Shown: in pieces, positions 1 to 8,608 of the stretch | How the letters are laid out: the number at the start of each line of letters is the position of its first letter | How positions within the stretch are numbered: position 1 is the stretch's first letter | Assembly: GCA_024653225.1 (NCBI GenBank) | Contig: JANLGA010000001.1 | Span: 18,590-58,666, forward strand | Direction: 5' to 3' | From: Bacillota bacterium | GTDB lineage: Bacteria; Bacillota; Sulfobacillia; JABLXB01 | Length of the DNA stretch: 40,077 nt | Notes under the pieces: model-generated | The model's input: only the letters and a program-made list of their open reading frames with translations | What the model was told of the DNA's origin: nothing | The model's database searches: none | Translations under genes and position numbers: made by a program

Positions 1-3000
1 GCCGAAGTGGCGGCCCGCGGCAACGTCGTGGTGACTGCTTCCAGGGAGGGTATGTGGCTCTGGCCGGTAGCAGCGACTGCGGACATAACCCTCACAGGCA
101 ACTCGGTCAATGGCTACAATGAGGGCGACCACGACTTCATGACGGCCCTCAAGATCGTCAGCAGGCCGGCCTCGCTCAATGGCGAAACGACATCGGGCGA
201 GATGCTGGCGGCCGTTAAAGACGACAACCCCGGCATAGACAGTGTCTATCTCCAATGGATGATGGTACGGGAAGGGGAGAGCATCCAGGCAGCCATAAAC
301 GCTGCCCTGCCGGGTGACACGGTCGAGATCGAACCAGGCACTTACAATGAACAGGTAACTATCAACAAGTCCGTGAAACTGCGCGGCGCCGGGATCGATG
401 AGACGATCCTGAGTGGCGCCGGTTCCGGTGCAGGCATAACGATACCCTATGCGGGCCAACCGTTCTCGGGTATCGAAATCTCCGACCTGACTGTCACGGG
501 ATATGAGGACGGCATCCTGATATTGGGCACCAACAGCAACCTGCTCGTGGAGGACGTGAAGGCCGCGGAGAATGTCCGGCACGGTATATGGAGCCAGTCC
601 TGGAACATCAAGAACTGGATCTTCAGGGGGGTAAACGCTTCGGACAACGGGGGCACCGGCGCCATTGGGCGGGGTATCTGGATCATAAACGGCGTCAAAG
701 AGGGCATTACCATCGAGGACGGCACGTTCAACCGCAACAGACTCGTGGGCATTGACATCAGCGATGGCAGTGTCACAGGCCTGACTGTCAGGGGAAACAC
801 AGTTATCGGCAACGGCGATTCAGGCATTGCCGTGCTCGGTGCGAAGGGTCCCATGGCCAATATGATTGACGGCAACACCGTCACAGATAACGGCAGGTTC
901 GGGATTGAGATCAAGAACCCTTCGGGTAACGGGCAGAGCAGCGGGGCTGGAAGCATAGTAGTGTCGAACAACGTCGTATCGAGGACTGAGGAAGCCACAG
1001 ACCAGCGCGACTATGCGGGTATCGCGGTATTCAGGCGGCAGCCGGTTCTACAGTACAATGCCGACCAGCCGTGCGGCGTCGTGGTAGCCCGCAACACCGT
1101 GACGGGCTACCAGCGCAAGCCTTCCGGCTCGACCGGTGATGGCTTCGGCATCGTGGTTGAGGGGACCAATCATACAGTTACCGGCAATGTGGTCACCCAG
1201 AACGACGTCGGCATCCAGGCACAGGCTGGGAATCCGGTGCTGAATCAGCAATCGACTGACTACTTCGATAGGGGCGATGCCGCCGGATTCAGTGGCAAGA
1301 TAACTCAGAACGTCATTGTGAGTAACACGATTGGGGTAAGAAGCGTGGGTGTCGCCACTCAAGTAGATGCCACCCGGAACTACTGGGGAGAGGCGGGACC
1401 GGGGGCCCAGATCAGCGGCGACGTCGAGTACTTCCCATGGGCCCTCGACGATACGAGAAACGCGAGCGGCGATTTCCTGCATCTCACCAATTCTGACACG
1501 GATGTAGTGGTTGTGGACGATGCCTGGCTTGGGTTGGCGAACAAGACCCCGGTGGAAGTAGACGGCACGGACTACTACGTCGGCGTGAACGCCTTCGGCT
1601 CCATACAGGACGCCGTGGAGGCCGTGGACGACGGGGGCACCGTCAACGTCGCCCCCGGTGAGTATGCCGAGACGGTCGCAATCGAGGACAAGAACGGCGT
1701 CACGGTCAAGGGATCGGGCAGGGGGGAAGGGGGCACGGTCATCAGGCCGGATGCCCTGCTTTCGACCGGCATGGGTCACAAGTACGACCCAGACATGAGG
1801 GTGACGGTGTTCGTCAACGATTCTACCGACGTGACCATGCGGGATATGACGATAGACGGCAACGACCTGGGCGGGAACGCCGTCGTGTTCTGGAACGCCT
1901 CGACGGGTTCGCTGGAGGGCCTTGAGATCGTGAACTGCGGGCCGTTGCGGGGGGCCCAGACGGGGCAGGGGATCGCGGTGGACGCCGGCTCCGGCCGGGT
2001 GACGAGGCTCGAGGTGAACAACTGCGACATCCGCGGGTTCAACAAGAACGGCATTGACGTGGTGGACGGTAACGGGGCCGCCACCGGGGGCGGGACGATC
2101 ACCGTGGACGTCACGGGCGGCTCCATCACGGGCGCCGAGCCGACGACCGTGATTGCCCAGAACGGGATAATGTTCTGGGAGCGCGCGGGCGGGACGGTGG
2201 GAGGCACCGTGAGCGGCGTCGGCATCTCGGGAATCGAGTACACTCCCGACACAAACGAGGCCTGCGGCGTACTGGCCTACGCGCAGAAGCGCGGCGCGCT
2301 GTCAATCGAGGACACGCGCTTCTCCGGCACGGAGGTGTACATCGGGCTGGGCGCGGGCAGCTCCGGCGGTATTGACGCCTCGTCCTGCGTGTTCGACGGG
2401 GTGTCCCCCGCCGAGGCCTCATTTGCGCAGCTCGCGGCCATCGAGGACCGGATAATCCACAAGATGGACGACGCCGCGTGCGGGCTGGTCGCCTTGCTGC
2501 CGCGGACGGTGGTTGCGACGCCGAACAACCGCGGGATCCAGGCCGCGATAGACGTCGCCTCGCCGGGCGACAGAGTGTTCGTCGCAGCCGGCGGATACAA
2601 TGAAGCCATCTCCATTGCGAAGCCGCTTACATTGCGCGGCGACCCGTCTGCGGATCGGCCGGTCGTCAACATACCATGTAGCAGGACATCCAATGACACG
2701 TCGGTGGGCGTCTTCGAGATAAGAGCCGACGACGTGCTCGTGGAGCATCTCAGGCTGGTAAAGGAAGATCAGGGCGGCTGGAACAACTCAGTCATAGCCA
2801 TCCCGCGCGGGGGTTCGTGGCCGGCGTACACCATAGAGTACGAAGACATCACCCTTCGGGACCTCGTCGTCGAGAAGGGCGGAGCCGGCGCGTACATAGC
2901 GGCGGGCGATATCACAATCGAGGATTGCGAATTCTTAGATCAGCGGGAAGACGCCCTGTTCTTCGACGCGGTGTCAGGAACCACGAACGTGCTCCGGAAC

Positions 3001-5313
3001 AGGTTCGTGGGTTCGCCGGGTTCGAAGAAAGCGATCATCTTCGAGAACTTCAGTGACAAGGACCCCGGCGTGACCGGGACTGTTAACATCCGAGGGAACG
3101 TGGTCAACGGCAAGAACCACCTGTTCCTATACAACCAGTGGCGTAAACCCGAGAACAAGGTCGACATCAATATTGCGGACAACGTCGTGGAGGCCGTGGC
3201 CGGCGATGCGATCGCGGTATTCGACCCGCGTCCCTACGACCCGTCGTTTGACCCGCTGAATTTCCGCAAGATACAAAGCATTCGAGTCACGGGCAACGAT
3301 CTCTCGGGGGCGCCTACCTCCTGCTTCGCGGTGCTGAACATTGACGACCCCAACGCTGTCGTCATAGACGCCACCGGCAACTACTGGGGCGACGACGCCG
3401 GACCGAATCACGCGGTGACCAACCCCGAGTCAGCGGGCGGCGCTGTGAGCGACAACGTTATTTACAGCCCGTGGAAGAAAACGGACGGAAGCGAAGGGAC
3501 GCTGGCAATCGGGCTCGACGGCGCCTATGACTGGGACAACGACGAGGGGGACGTGACCATCACCGGACCGCAGGGACTGGTGGTCGGCGTCGTCAAGGTG
3601 AACGGCAGGGAAGTCCGTCCCACGCCGAAAGTCGAGGACGGGATGTTCTCGGTGGAGCTCGAGGAGGGACCCAATGACATCTGGGTGGAGGCCTCGGACG
3701 CCACGGGCAATGTCTACAGGGGTACGTGCGGGATCTCCAGGGACAAGACGGCGCCCGTGACGACAATCACGCCGAGCCGCGGGGTTGACGGCTTCGACGG
3801 CTGGTACAAGGGCCCCACGGCTCCCACGGTACTGCTCGCCGCCGAGGCGGACGCGACCATTCGCTACCGCTGGAACGGCGGGGAATGGTTCGAGCACGGC
3901 GGCCCCGAGGTCGAGCTGCAGGTGCCGGAGGGCGAGAGCACGCTGGAGTACTTCTCGACCGACGCGACAGGCAACGAGGAGCAGGTCAAGAGCGCCGCGT
4001 TCAAGGTTGACACGGTGCCACCGACGGGCTCCATCACGATCGCGGGCCGCAAAGACGAGATCGGGTCGAGAGAGGTGACCATCACCCTCGCGTCGGCCGA
4101 CGCGGAGCGGATGAGGGTCTCAAACGACGCCGGGATGAGCGGCGCGACGTGGCAGGCGTTCCGGCAGGAGATGAGTTGGACCCTCACCGACGGGTACGGT
4201 CCCAAGAGGGTTTACGCGCAGTTCAGGGACCACGCGGGCAACGAATCGGTGGTGTACAGTGATGTCATCAACTACGTGAGGTCAGAGGCCGAGGCGCCGC
4301 CCGCAGGGCCCGCCCCGGCGCCCCCGGCTCCTCCGGTCGTGGCCGGTTCGACGACCCAGGAGGTAACTGCCGAGACCGGCGGGACGGTGTCGCTGCCCGA
4401 CGACAGCGCGCAGGTAACCCTGCCGCCCGCGGCGGTCGAGGACAACGTGACTGTCACGATAGCCCCGATGACGGAGGTTGCGGAGCCGTCGCCCGGCATG
4501 GTGAAGGTTGGGAACAGGGTATTCGAGATAACGTGCGAGACGGCTGCCGGGGAGCCGGTGCGGGCGTTCTCGAAGCCCATCATCCTGACGTTCCGGTATG
4601 AGGAAGAAGAGCTTGGTGGGGCGTCCGCGGAGGATCTGAGGGTGTTTTACTGGGACGAGGGGTTGGCTGCGTGGATAGCGATACCGAGCGAGGTAGATGT
4701 TGAGGCGGGGACGGTTACTGGTGTAACGGATCACCTGACGGTATTTGCGCTGATGGTGAAGCCTGGGATGCCGAGGATGCCTGACATCAAGGGTCACTGG
4801 GCGGAGGCGCACGTGCTGAAGCTGGTGAGCCTGGGTGTTGCTGGTGGATATCCTGACGGTACGTTCAGGCCGGAGGAGACGATTACCCGGGAGCAGTTTG
4901 CGAAGATGGTGGTAGTGGCGGCGGGGATACAGGCTGAGGCTGTGCCGGAGCTGGGGTTTGCGGATGCGGGGGAGGTTGCGGAGTGGGCTAAGGGGTACGT
5001 AGCTGCAGCAGTGAAAGCGGGGATAATCAAAGGACTTGACGGGAACAGGTTCGGGCCTGGTGAAGCGGTGACGAGGGCCCAGGTGGCCACGATGCTGGTA
5101 CGCGCCCTGGGGATCGAGGTTGGGGAGGCGGGGACGCAGTTCACGGACGATGCGGAGATACCGGCGTGGGCGGCCCGCGGAGTACGTGCGGCGGTGGAGA
5201 AGGGGATAGTCGGGGGCTTTGAGGATGGCAGTTTCAGGCCTGGTTTGAGTACGACTCGTGCTCAGGCGGCGAAGATGTTGTCGCGGTTCATGGAGGTGAG
5301 GCTCGCCGATTAG
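1..5313 (+). CDS. Giant secreted beta-helix protein with C-terminal SLH domains (5' end outside window)
   Basis: The frame is open from base 1 and no signal peptide is seen, so the true start lies upstream. At least 1770 residues are present. Three right-handed beta-helix modules can be seen, each opening with the same pattern (IQ-x-A-I/V ... GDTV-x-V ... G-x-Y-x-E ... L-x-G): from about bases 267, 1588 and 2525. Modules 1 and 3 end in the NosD-like motif N-Y-W-G followed by GPG or AGPN (near 1378 and 3379). Ig-like segments follow (about 3500-4290), with two TAP/TVPP-type linkers, then a Pro/Ala-rich linker (4290-4350), a ZU5-like beta domain (4350-4760) and three SLH domains (4780-5300) with GHWAE and TRxQ-A-KM-type motifs. 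SLH domains normally bind pyruvylated secondary cell-wall polymer, so this is an inferred surface protein; beta-helix proteins of this kind often bind or cleave polysaccharides. No catalytic residues are assigned. Confidence 0.9.
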   Translation, partial: AEVAARGNVVVTASREGMWLWPVAATADITLTGNSVNGYNEGDHDFMTALKIVSRPASLNGETTSGEMLAAVKDDNPGIDSVYLQWMMVREGESIQAAINAALPGDTVEIEPGTYNEQVTINKSVKLRGAGIDETILSGAGSGAGITIPYAGQPFSGIEISDLTVTGYEDGILILGTNSNLLVEDVKAAENVRHGIWSQSWNIKNWIFRGVNASDNGGTGAIGRGIWIINGVKEGITIEDGTFNRNRLVGIDISDGSVTGLTVRGNTVIGNGDSGIAVLGAKGPMANMIDGNTVTDNGRFGIEIKNPSGNGQSSGAGSIVVSNNVVSRTEEATDQRDYAGIAVFRRQPVLQYNADQPCGVVVARNTVTGYQRKPSGSTGDGFGIVVEGTNHTVTGNVVTQNDVGIQAQAGNPVLNQQSTDYFDRGDAAGFSGKITQNVIVSNTIGVRSVGVATQVDATRNYWGEAGPGAQISGDVEYFPWALDDTRNASGDFLHLTNSDTDVVVVDDAWLGLANKTPVEVDGTDYYVGVNAFGSIQDAVEAVDDGGTVNVAPGEYAETVAIEDKNGVTVKGSGRGEGGTVIRPDALLSTGMGHKYDPDMRVTVFVNDSTDVTMRDMTIDGNDLGGNAVVFWNASTGSLEGLEIVNCGPLRGAQTGQGIAVDAGSGRVTRLEVNNCDIRGFNKNGIDVVDGNGAATGGGTITVDVTGGSITGAEPTTVIAQNGIMFWERAGGTVGGTVSGVGISGIEYTPDTNEACGVLAYAQKRGALSIEDTRFSGTEVYIGLGAGSSGGIDASSCVFDGVSPAEASFAQLAAIEDRIIHKMDDAACGLVALLPRTVVATPNNRGIQAAIDVASPGDRVFVAAGGYNEAISIAKPLTLRGDPSADRPVVNIPCSRTSNDTSVGVFEIRADDVLVEHLRLVKEDQGGWNNSVIAIPRGGSWPAYTIEYEDITLRDLVVEKGGAGAYIAAGDITIEDCEFLDQREDALFFDAVSGTTNVLRNRFVGSPGSKKAIIFENFSDKDPGVTGTVNIRGNVVNGKNHLFLYNQWRKPENKVDINIADNVVEAVAGDAIAVFDPRPYDPSFDPLNFRKIQSIRVTGNDLSGAPTSCFAVLNIDDPNAVVIDATGNYWGDDAGPNHAVTNPESAGGAVSDNVIYSPWKKTDGSEGTLAIGLDGAYDWDNDEGDVTITGPQGLVVGVVKVNGREVRPTPKVEDGMFSVELEEGPNDIWVEASDATGNVYRGTCGISRDKTAPVTTITPSRGVDGFDGWYKGPTAPTVLLAAEADATIRYRWNGGEWFEHGGPEVELQVPEGESTLEYFSTDATGNEEQVKSAAFKVDTVPPTGSITIAGRKDEIGSREVTITLASADAERMRVSNDAGMSGATWQAFRQEMSWTLTDGYGPKRVYAQFRDHAGNESVVYSDVINYVRSEAEAPPAGPAPAPPAPPVVAGSTTQEVTAETGGTVSLPDDSAQVTLPPAAVEDNVTVTIAPMTEVAEPSPGMVKVGNRVFEITCETAAGEPVRAFSKPIILTFRYEEEELGGASAEDLRVFYWDEGLAAWIAIPSEVDVEAGTVTGVTDHLTVFALMVKPGMPRMPDIKGHWAEAHVLKLVSLGVAGGYPDGTFRPEETITREQFAKMVVVAAGIQAEAVPELGFADAGEVAEWAKGYVAAAVKAGIIKGLDGNRFGPGEAVTRAQVATMLVRALGIEVGEAGTQFTDDAEIPAWAARGVRAAVEKGIVGGFEDGSFRPGLSTTRAQAAKMLSRFMEVRLAD

Positions 5314-5364
5314 CGGGGAAGCCGGCGGGGCTCCGGGATGGAACGGCGGCGGGCCTGGAATGAA

Positions 5365-5388
5365 GGGGAGCGGCGTGAGCCGCTCCCC
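5365..5388. terminator. Hairpin between convergent SLH gene and ilvC
   Basis: A perfect 10-bp stem (GGGGAGCGGC / GCCGCTCCCC) with a GTGA loop lies in the 94-base gap between two convergent genes. No long T-tract follows on either strand, so it is a probable but weak bidirectional terminator. Confidence 0.55.
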
Positions 5389-5407
5389 AACTGATCGTTC
5401 TTCGAGG

Positions 5408-6415
5408 TTAGGCGGGGCTCCTGGTGCCTTGCTTCAACCACGGCATCATGCTGCGCAGCGCGGCGCCGACGCGCTCGATCTGGTGTTCGGACTCCTTGGC
5501 CATCAGGCTCGAGAGCACCGGCCTGCCGGCCTGGTTCTCGAGTATCCACTCGCGTGCGAAGTCCCCGGATTGGATCCTCGAAAGGGCATTCTTCATGGCC
5601 TGCTTCACCTCCGGGCCGACGATCCGCGGGCCGCAGGCGAGGTCGCCGTACTTGGCGGTGTCCGACACGTTCCTGCGCATGTGCGCGATCCCGCCCTCGT
5701 AGATGAGGTCCACGATCAGCTTGAGCTCGTTCAGGCACTCGAAGTACGCGACCTCCGGCTGGTATCCGGCCTCGACGAGCGTCTCGAAGCCCGCCTTGAT
5801 GAGCGAGGTGACCCCGCCGCAGAGGACGGCCTGTTCGCCGAGCAAGTCGGTTTCGGTCTCTTCCGCGAAGGTGGTTTCGATGACGCCCGCGCGCGTGCAC
5901 CCGATCGCCTTGGCGTATGCCAGGCCCGTGCGTCGCGCGGACCCCGACGCATCCTGGTGGACTGCGAGCAGGGCCGGAACGCCCGCGCCCTCTAGGAACA
6001 TACGGCGGACCAAGGCGCCGGGCGCCTTGGGGGCCACCATGAACACGTCCACGTCGCGCGGCGGCACCACCTGGCCGTACAGGATGTTGAAGCCGTGCGA
6101 GAAACCCAGCGCCTTGCCCTCCGAGAGGTTGGGGAGGACCTTCTCCAGGTAAACCTCCCTGTGCTGGTGGTCGGGGAGGAGGAACATCACTACGTGCGAC
6201 GAGGAGACGGCCTGTTCCGGCGTCATGACCCGAAAACCCAGGCTCACCGCCTTGTCCCACGAACGACCGGGGCGCAGGCCGACCACCACCTCGATCCCGC
6301 TATCCCTCAGGTTTTGCGCCTGCGCGCTCCCTTGGCTCCCGTACCCCAAGACAGCCACCCTGGACCCCCGCAGGTGCGCGAGATCCGCGTCCGCGTCGTA
6401 GTAAACCCTCGCCAT
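5408..6415 (-). CDS. ilvC: Ketol-acid reductoisomerase (class I)
   Basis: 335 residues, the usual class I length. It catalyses the Mg- and NADPH-dependent rearrangement and reduction of acetolactate or acetohydroxybutyrate in valine/isoleucine synthesis. The N-terminal Rossmann motif GYGSQG is present, with a short cofactor loop (GLRPGRSWDKA) of the type that ends in Ser and favours NADPH. The metal ligands appear as D/E in DLLGEQ and in FECLNELKLI, and the catalytic His in FSHGFN. One oddity is Ser where most family members have His after GYGSQG. The start ATG is preceded by an AAGGGGGG ribosome site. It is the last gene of the leu-ilv operon and its first 116 bases are also read as the end of ilvN. 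Confidence 0.96.
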   Translation of the reverse strand: MARVYYDADADLAHLRGSRVAVLGYGSQGSAQAQNLRDSGIEVVVGLRPGRSWDKAVSLGFRVMTPEQAVSSSHVVMFLLPDHQHREVYLEKVLPNLSEGKALGFSHGFNILYGQVVPPRDVDVFMVAPKAPGALVRRMFLEGAGVPALLAVHQDASGSARRTGLAYAKAIGCTRAGVIETTFAEETETDLLGEQAVLCGGVTSLIKAGFETLVEAGYQPEVAYFECLNELKLIVDLIYEGGIAHMRRNVSDTAKYGDLACGPRIVGPEVKQAMKNALSRIQSGDFAREWILENQAGRPVLSSLMAKESEHQIERVGAALRSMMPWLKQGTRSPA

Positions 6416-6944
6416 CGTGCGTGCCCCCCTTACTCTGTGCGTTGCACATCGCCTTGCCGCCGACCTGCCTGCCGCCGCGGGCCATGGCGATGCGGCCCGT
6501 GCGGACGACCTCGATGATCCCGAATTCCGCGAGGAGGCTCATCATAGCCGCGACCTTGTCCTGGTCACCGGTCACCTCCACCACGAGGCTCCGCCTCGCC
6601 ACGTCAACGATCCTGGCGCGGAAAATGTCGGCGAGCTGCTGAATCGCGGCCCTCTGGGACGGCGGCGCGTACACCCTGACCAGCGCGAGTTCGCGGCTTA
6701 TCGCTTCCGGTCCCTCGAGGACTGACACCTTGAGTACGTTGACCAACTTGTCCAGCTGTTTCTTCACTTGCTCCAGGACCCTGTCGTCCCCGTCAACCAC
6801 GACTGTCATCCGCGAGAGGGTGGGGTCCTGCGTGACCCCGACTGCGAGGCTCTGGATGTTGAATCCCCTCCGCCCGAACAGACCCGCCACCCGGGTCAGG
6901 ACGCCGGGCTGGTTCTCCACGAGTATGGAAAACGTCTGAATCAT
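6300..6944 (-). CDS. ilvN: Acetolactate synthase small (regulatory) subunit, unusually long C-terminus
   Basis: 214 residues against about 160-170 for the family. The N-terminal ACT domain begins IQTFSILVENQPGVLTRV and the C-terminal regulatory half reaches TGRIAMARG near residue 155, where homologues normally stop. The final 50 or so residues are a Gly/Arg-rich translation of the start of ilvC in another frame. IlvN binds IlvB and mediates valine feedback. The start overlaps the ilvB stop by four bases (ATGA), implying translational coupling. The long overlap with ilvC may be a lost stop codon, a sequencing indel near 6420-6460, or a real overlap; the first 155 residues are secure. Confidence 0.9.
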   Translation of the reverse strand: MIQTFSILVENQPGVLTRVAGLFGRRGFNIQSLAVGVTQDPTLSRMTVVVDGDDRVLEQVKKQLDKLVNVLKVSVLEGPEAISRELALVRVYAPPSQRAAIQQLADIFRARIVDVARRSLVVEVTGDQDKVAAMMSLLAEFGIIEVVRTGRIAMARGGRQVGGKAMCNAQSKGGTHDGEGLLRRGRGSRAPAGVQGGCLGVREPRERAGAKPEG

Positions 6945-8608
6945 GTCGCGCCACCCCGGGACTCGACGATTATCCGGGAAATGGACTCCCCGGGCGGCAC
7001 CATGGGGAGGACGTTCTCCTCGGGCGGCACCGGGCAGTGGAGCAGGCCGGGACCCGGGTTCCGGAGGAGCGATGCGAGGCCGTCCTCAACCTCGGTGGGT
7101 GAGCCCGCCCGCCAAGCGGCGAGGCCGTACGCCCGCGCGAGGGCGACCCAGTCGGGACCCCGCAGTGACACTGCAACCAGGTTGCCGCCGAAGAACATCT
7201 CCTGCCACTGGCGAACCATGCCGAGGCTCGTGTTGTCGAGCAGGACTATCTTGACGGGCAATCGCTCCTGGACCACCGTGGCCAATTCCTGCACGTTCAT
7301 CTGGAGGCTACCGTCTCCCGTCACGAGGACGACCGTTTTCCGTGGGCATCCCAGGGCCGCTCCGACGGCGGCCGGCAGACCGTACCCCATTGCCCCGAGC
7401 CCGCCCGACGTGATGAGCGTCCCGGGGTGGTAGAAGGGATAATGCTGGGCCACCCACATTTGGTGCTGCCCGACGTCGGTGACAACGATCAGGTCGTCAC
7501 TGCGAGCGAGCCCCTCGGTCGCGGCCGCCAGCGCCATGATCGTGCGGACGGCTGTGCCGTCGTCGGCGCCCGGGCGCTTCATCGAATTGACCCTGCTCAC
7601 CCACTCGTCGTGTCGCTTCTCGGGGACGAGGGGGAGCAGGTCCTCGAGCACGTGCCGGATGTCTCCCACTATGGGTATGTGGGCGGGGACGTTCTTGCCG
7701 AGCTCGGCGGGATCCACGTCAACGTGAATGATCTGCGCCGACGGCGCGAACGACTCCCGGGCCCCCGTGACCCTGTCGCTGAACCGGACGCCGAGCGCCA
7801 GGAGAACGTCGCACTCCTGGACCGCGCCGTTGGCCGCCGGCGTCCCGTGCATGCCCATCATGCCGAGGAACAGGGGGTGGCCGGCGGGCATCGTGCCGAG
7901 GCCCATCAGGGTAGTCGCCACGGGCGCGCCGGTTTTCTGGGCGAGCCGGACCAGCAGCGGGGATGCACCGCTCCACTTGACGCCTCCACCCGCGAGGATT
8001 ACGGGGCGGCCCGCGGCGGCCAGGGTCCGGGCGGCCCTTTCCATCTGGGCGGGATGTCCCCGTTGCCGGGGCCTGTAACCGGGGAGGCGGGGAGTGGAGT
8101 CGGCGCCCTCCGGCACTTCCGCGTCCATCACGTCTCGGGGGACGTCCACGAGGACCGGCCCCTTGCGCCCAGCCTGGGCGATGTAGGCGGCCTCGTTCAA
8201 CACCCGGGGGAGGTCGTCCACCCTGTTCACGAGGTAATTGTGCTTGGTGAGCGACATGGTGGCCCCGAATACGTCCGTTTCCTGGAAGGCGTCGCGGCCG
8301 AGCTGGGCCGTGGACACCTGGCCCGTTATCGCGAGCACGGGGACGGAATCGAGGAAGGCATTCGCCAGGCCGGAAACCAGGTTCAACGCCCCGGGTCCGG
8401 AGGTGGCCACGCACACGCCCAGCCTGCCCGTGGCCCTGGCGTACCCGTCGGCGGCCATGGCGGCCCCCTGCTCGTGGCGGACCAACACGTGGTGTATGGC
8501 GGTCGGCATCGCGTCGTACAGCGAAATGACGGCGCCGCCGGGGTAGCCGAACACGGTCTCCACGCCCAGGTCTATCAGGGAGTCCCAGATGGCTTCCCGT
8601 CCCCTCAT
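6941..8608 (-). CDS. ilvB: Acetolactate synthase large (catalytic) subunit
   Basis: 555 residues with the start placed at ATG 8608, which overlaps the ilvD stop as ATGA; an open reading frame continues 39 residues upstream, but that part is Arg/Pro-rich and non-homologous. Thiamine-diphosphate enzyme that condenses two pyruvates, or pyruvate and 2-oxobutyrate. The N-terminal domain carries GYPGGAVISLYDAM and the catalytic Glu in VRHEQGA. The C-terminal ThDP/Mg motif is GDGSLQMN followed by DNTSLGMVRQWQ. It is flanked by ilvD and the regulatory subunit ilvN, so the holoenzyme is made from adjacent coupled cistrons. Confidence 0.96.
   Translation of the reverse strand: MRGREAIWDSLIDLGVETVFGYPGGAVISLYDAMPTAIHHVLVRHEQGAAMAADGYARATGRLGVCVATSGPGALNLVSGLANAFLDSVPVLAITGQVSTAQLGRDAFQETDVFGATMSLTKHNYLVNRVDDLPRVLNEAAYIAQAGRKGPVLVDVPRDVMDAEVPEGADSTPRLPGYRPRQRGHPAQMERAARTLAAAGRPVILAGGGVKWSGASPLLVRLAQKTGAPVATTLMGLGTMPAGHPLFLGMMGMHGTPAANGAVQECDVLLALGVRFSDRVTGARESFAPSAQIIHVDVDPAELGKNVPAHIPIVGDIRHVLEDLLPLVPEKRHDEWVSRVNSMKRPGADDGTAVRTIMALAAATEGLARSDDLIVVTDVGQHQMWVAQHYPFYHPGTLITSGGLGAMGYGLPAAVGAALGCPRKTVVLVTGDGSLQMNVQELATVVQERLPVKIVLLDNTSLGMVRQWQEMFFGGNLVAVSLRGPDWVALARAYGLAAWRAGSPTEVEDGLASLLRNPGPGLLHCPVPPEENVLPMVPPGESISRIIVESRGGAT

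Noticed and set aside
447..2748. Minus-strand reading frames of 100-240 codons inside the beta-helix gene
   Set aside because: They are Pro/Ser/Arg-rich complements of a clear protein with repeated family motifs, without ribosome sites or homology.
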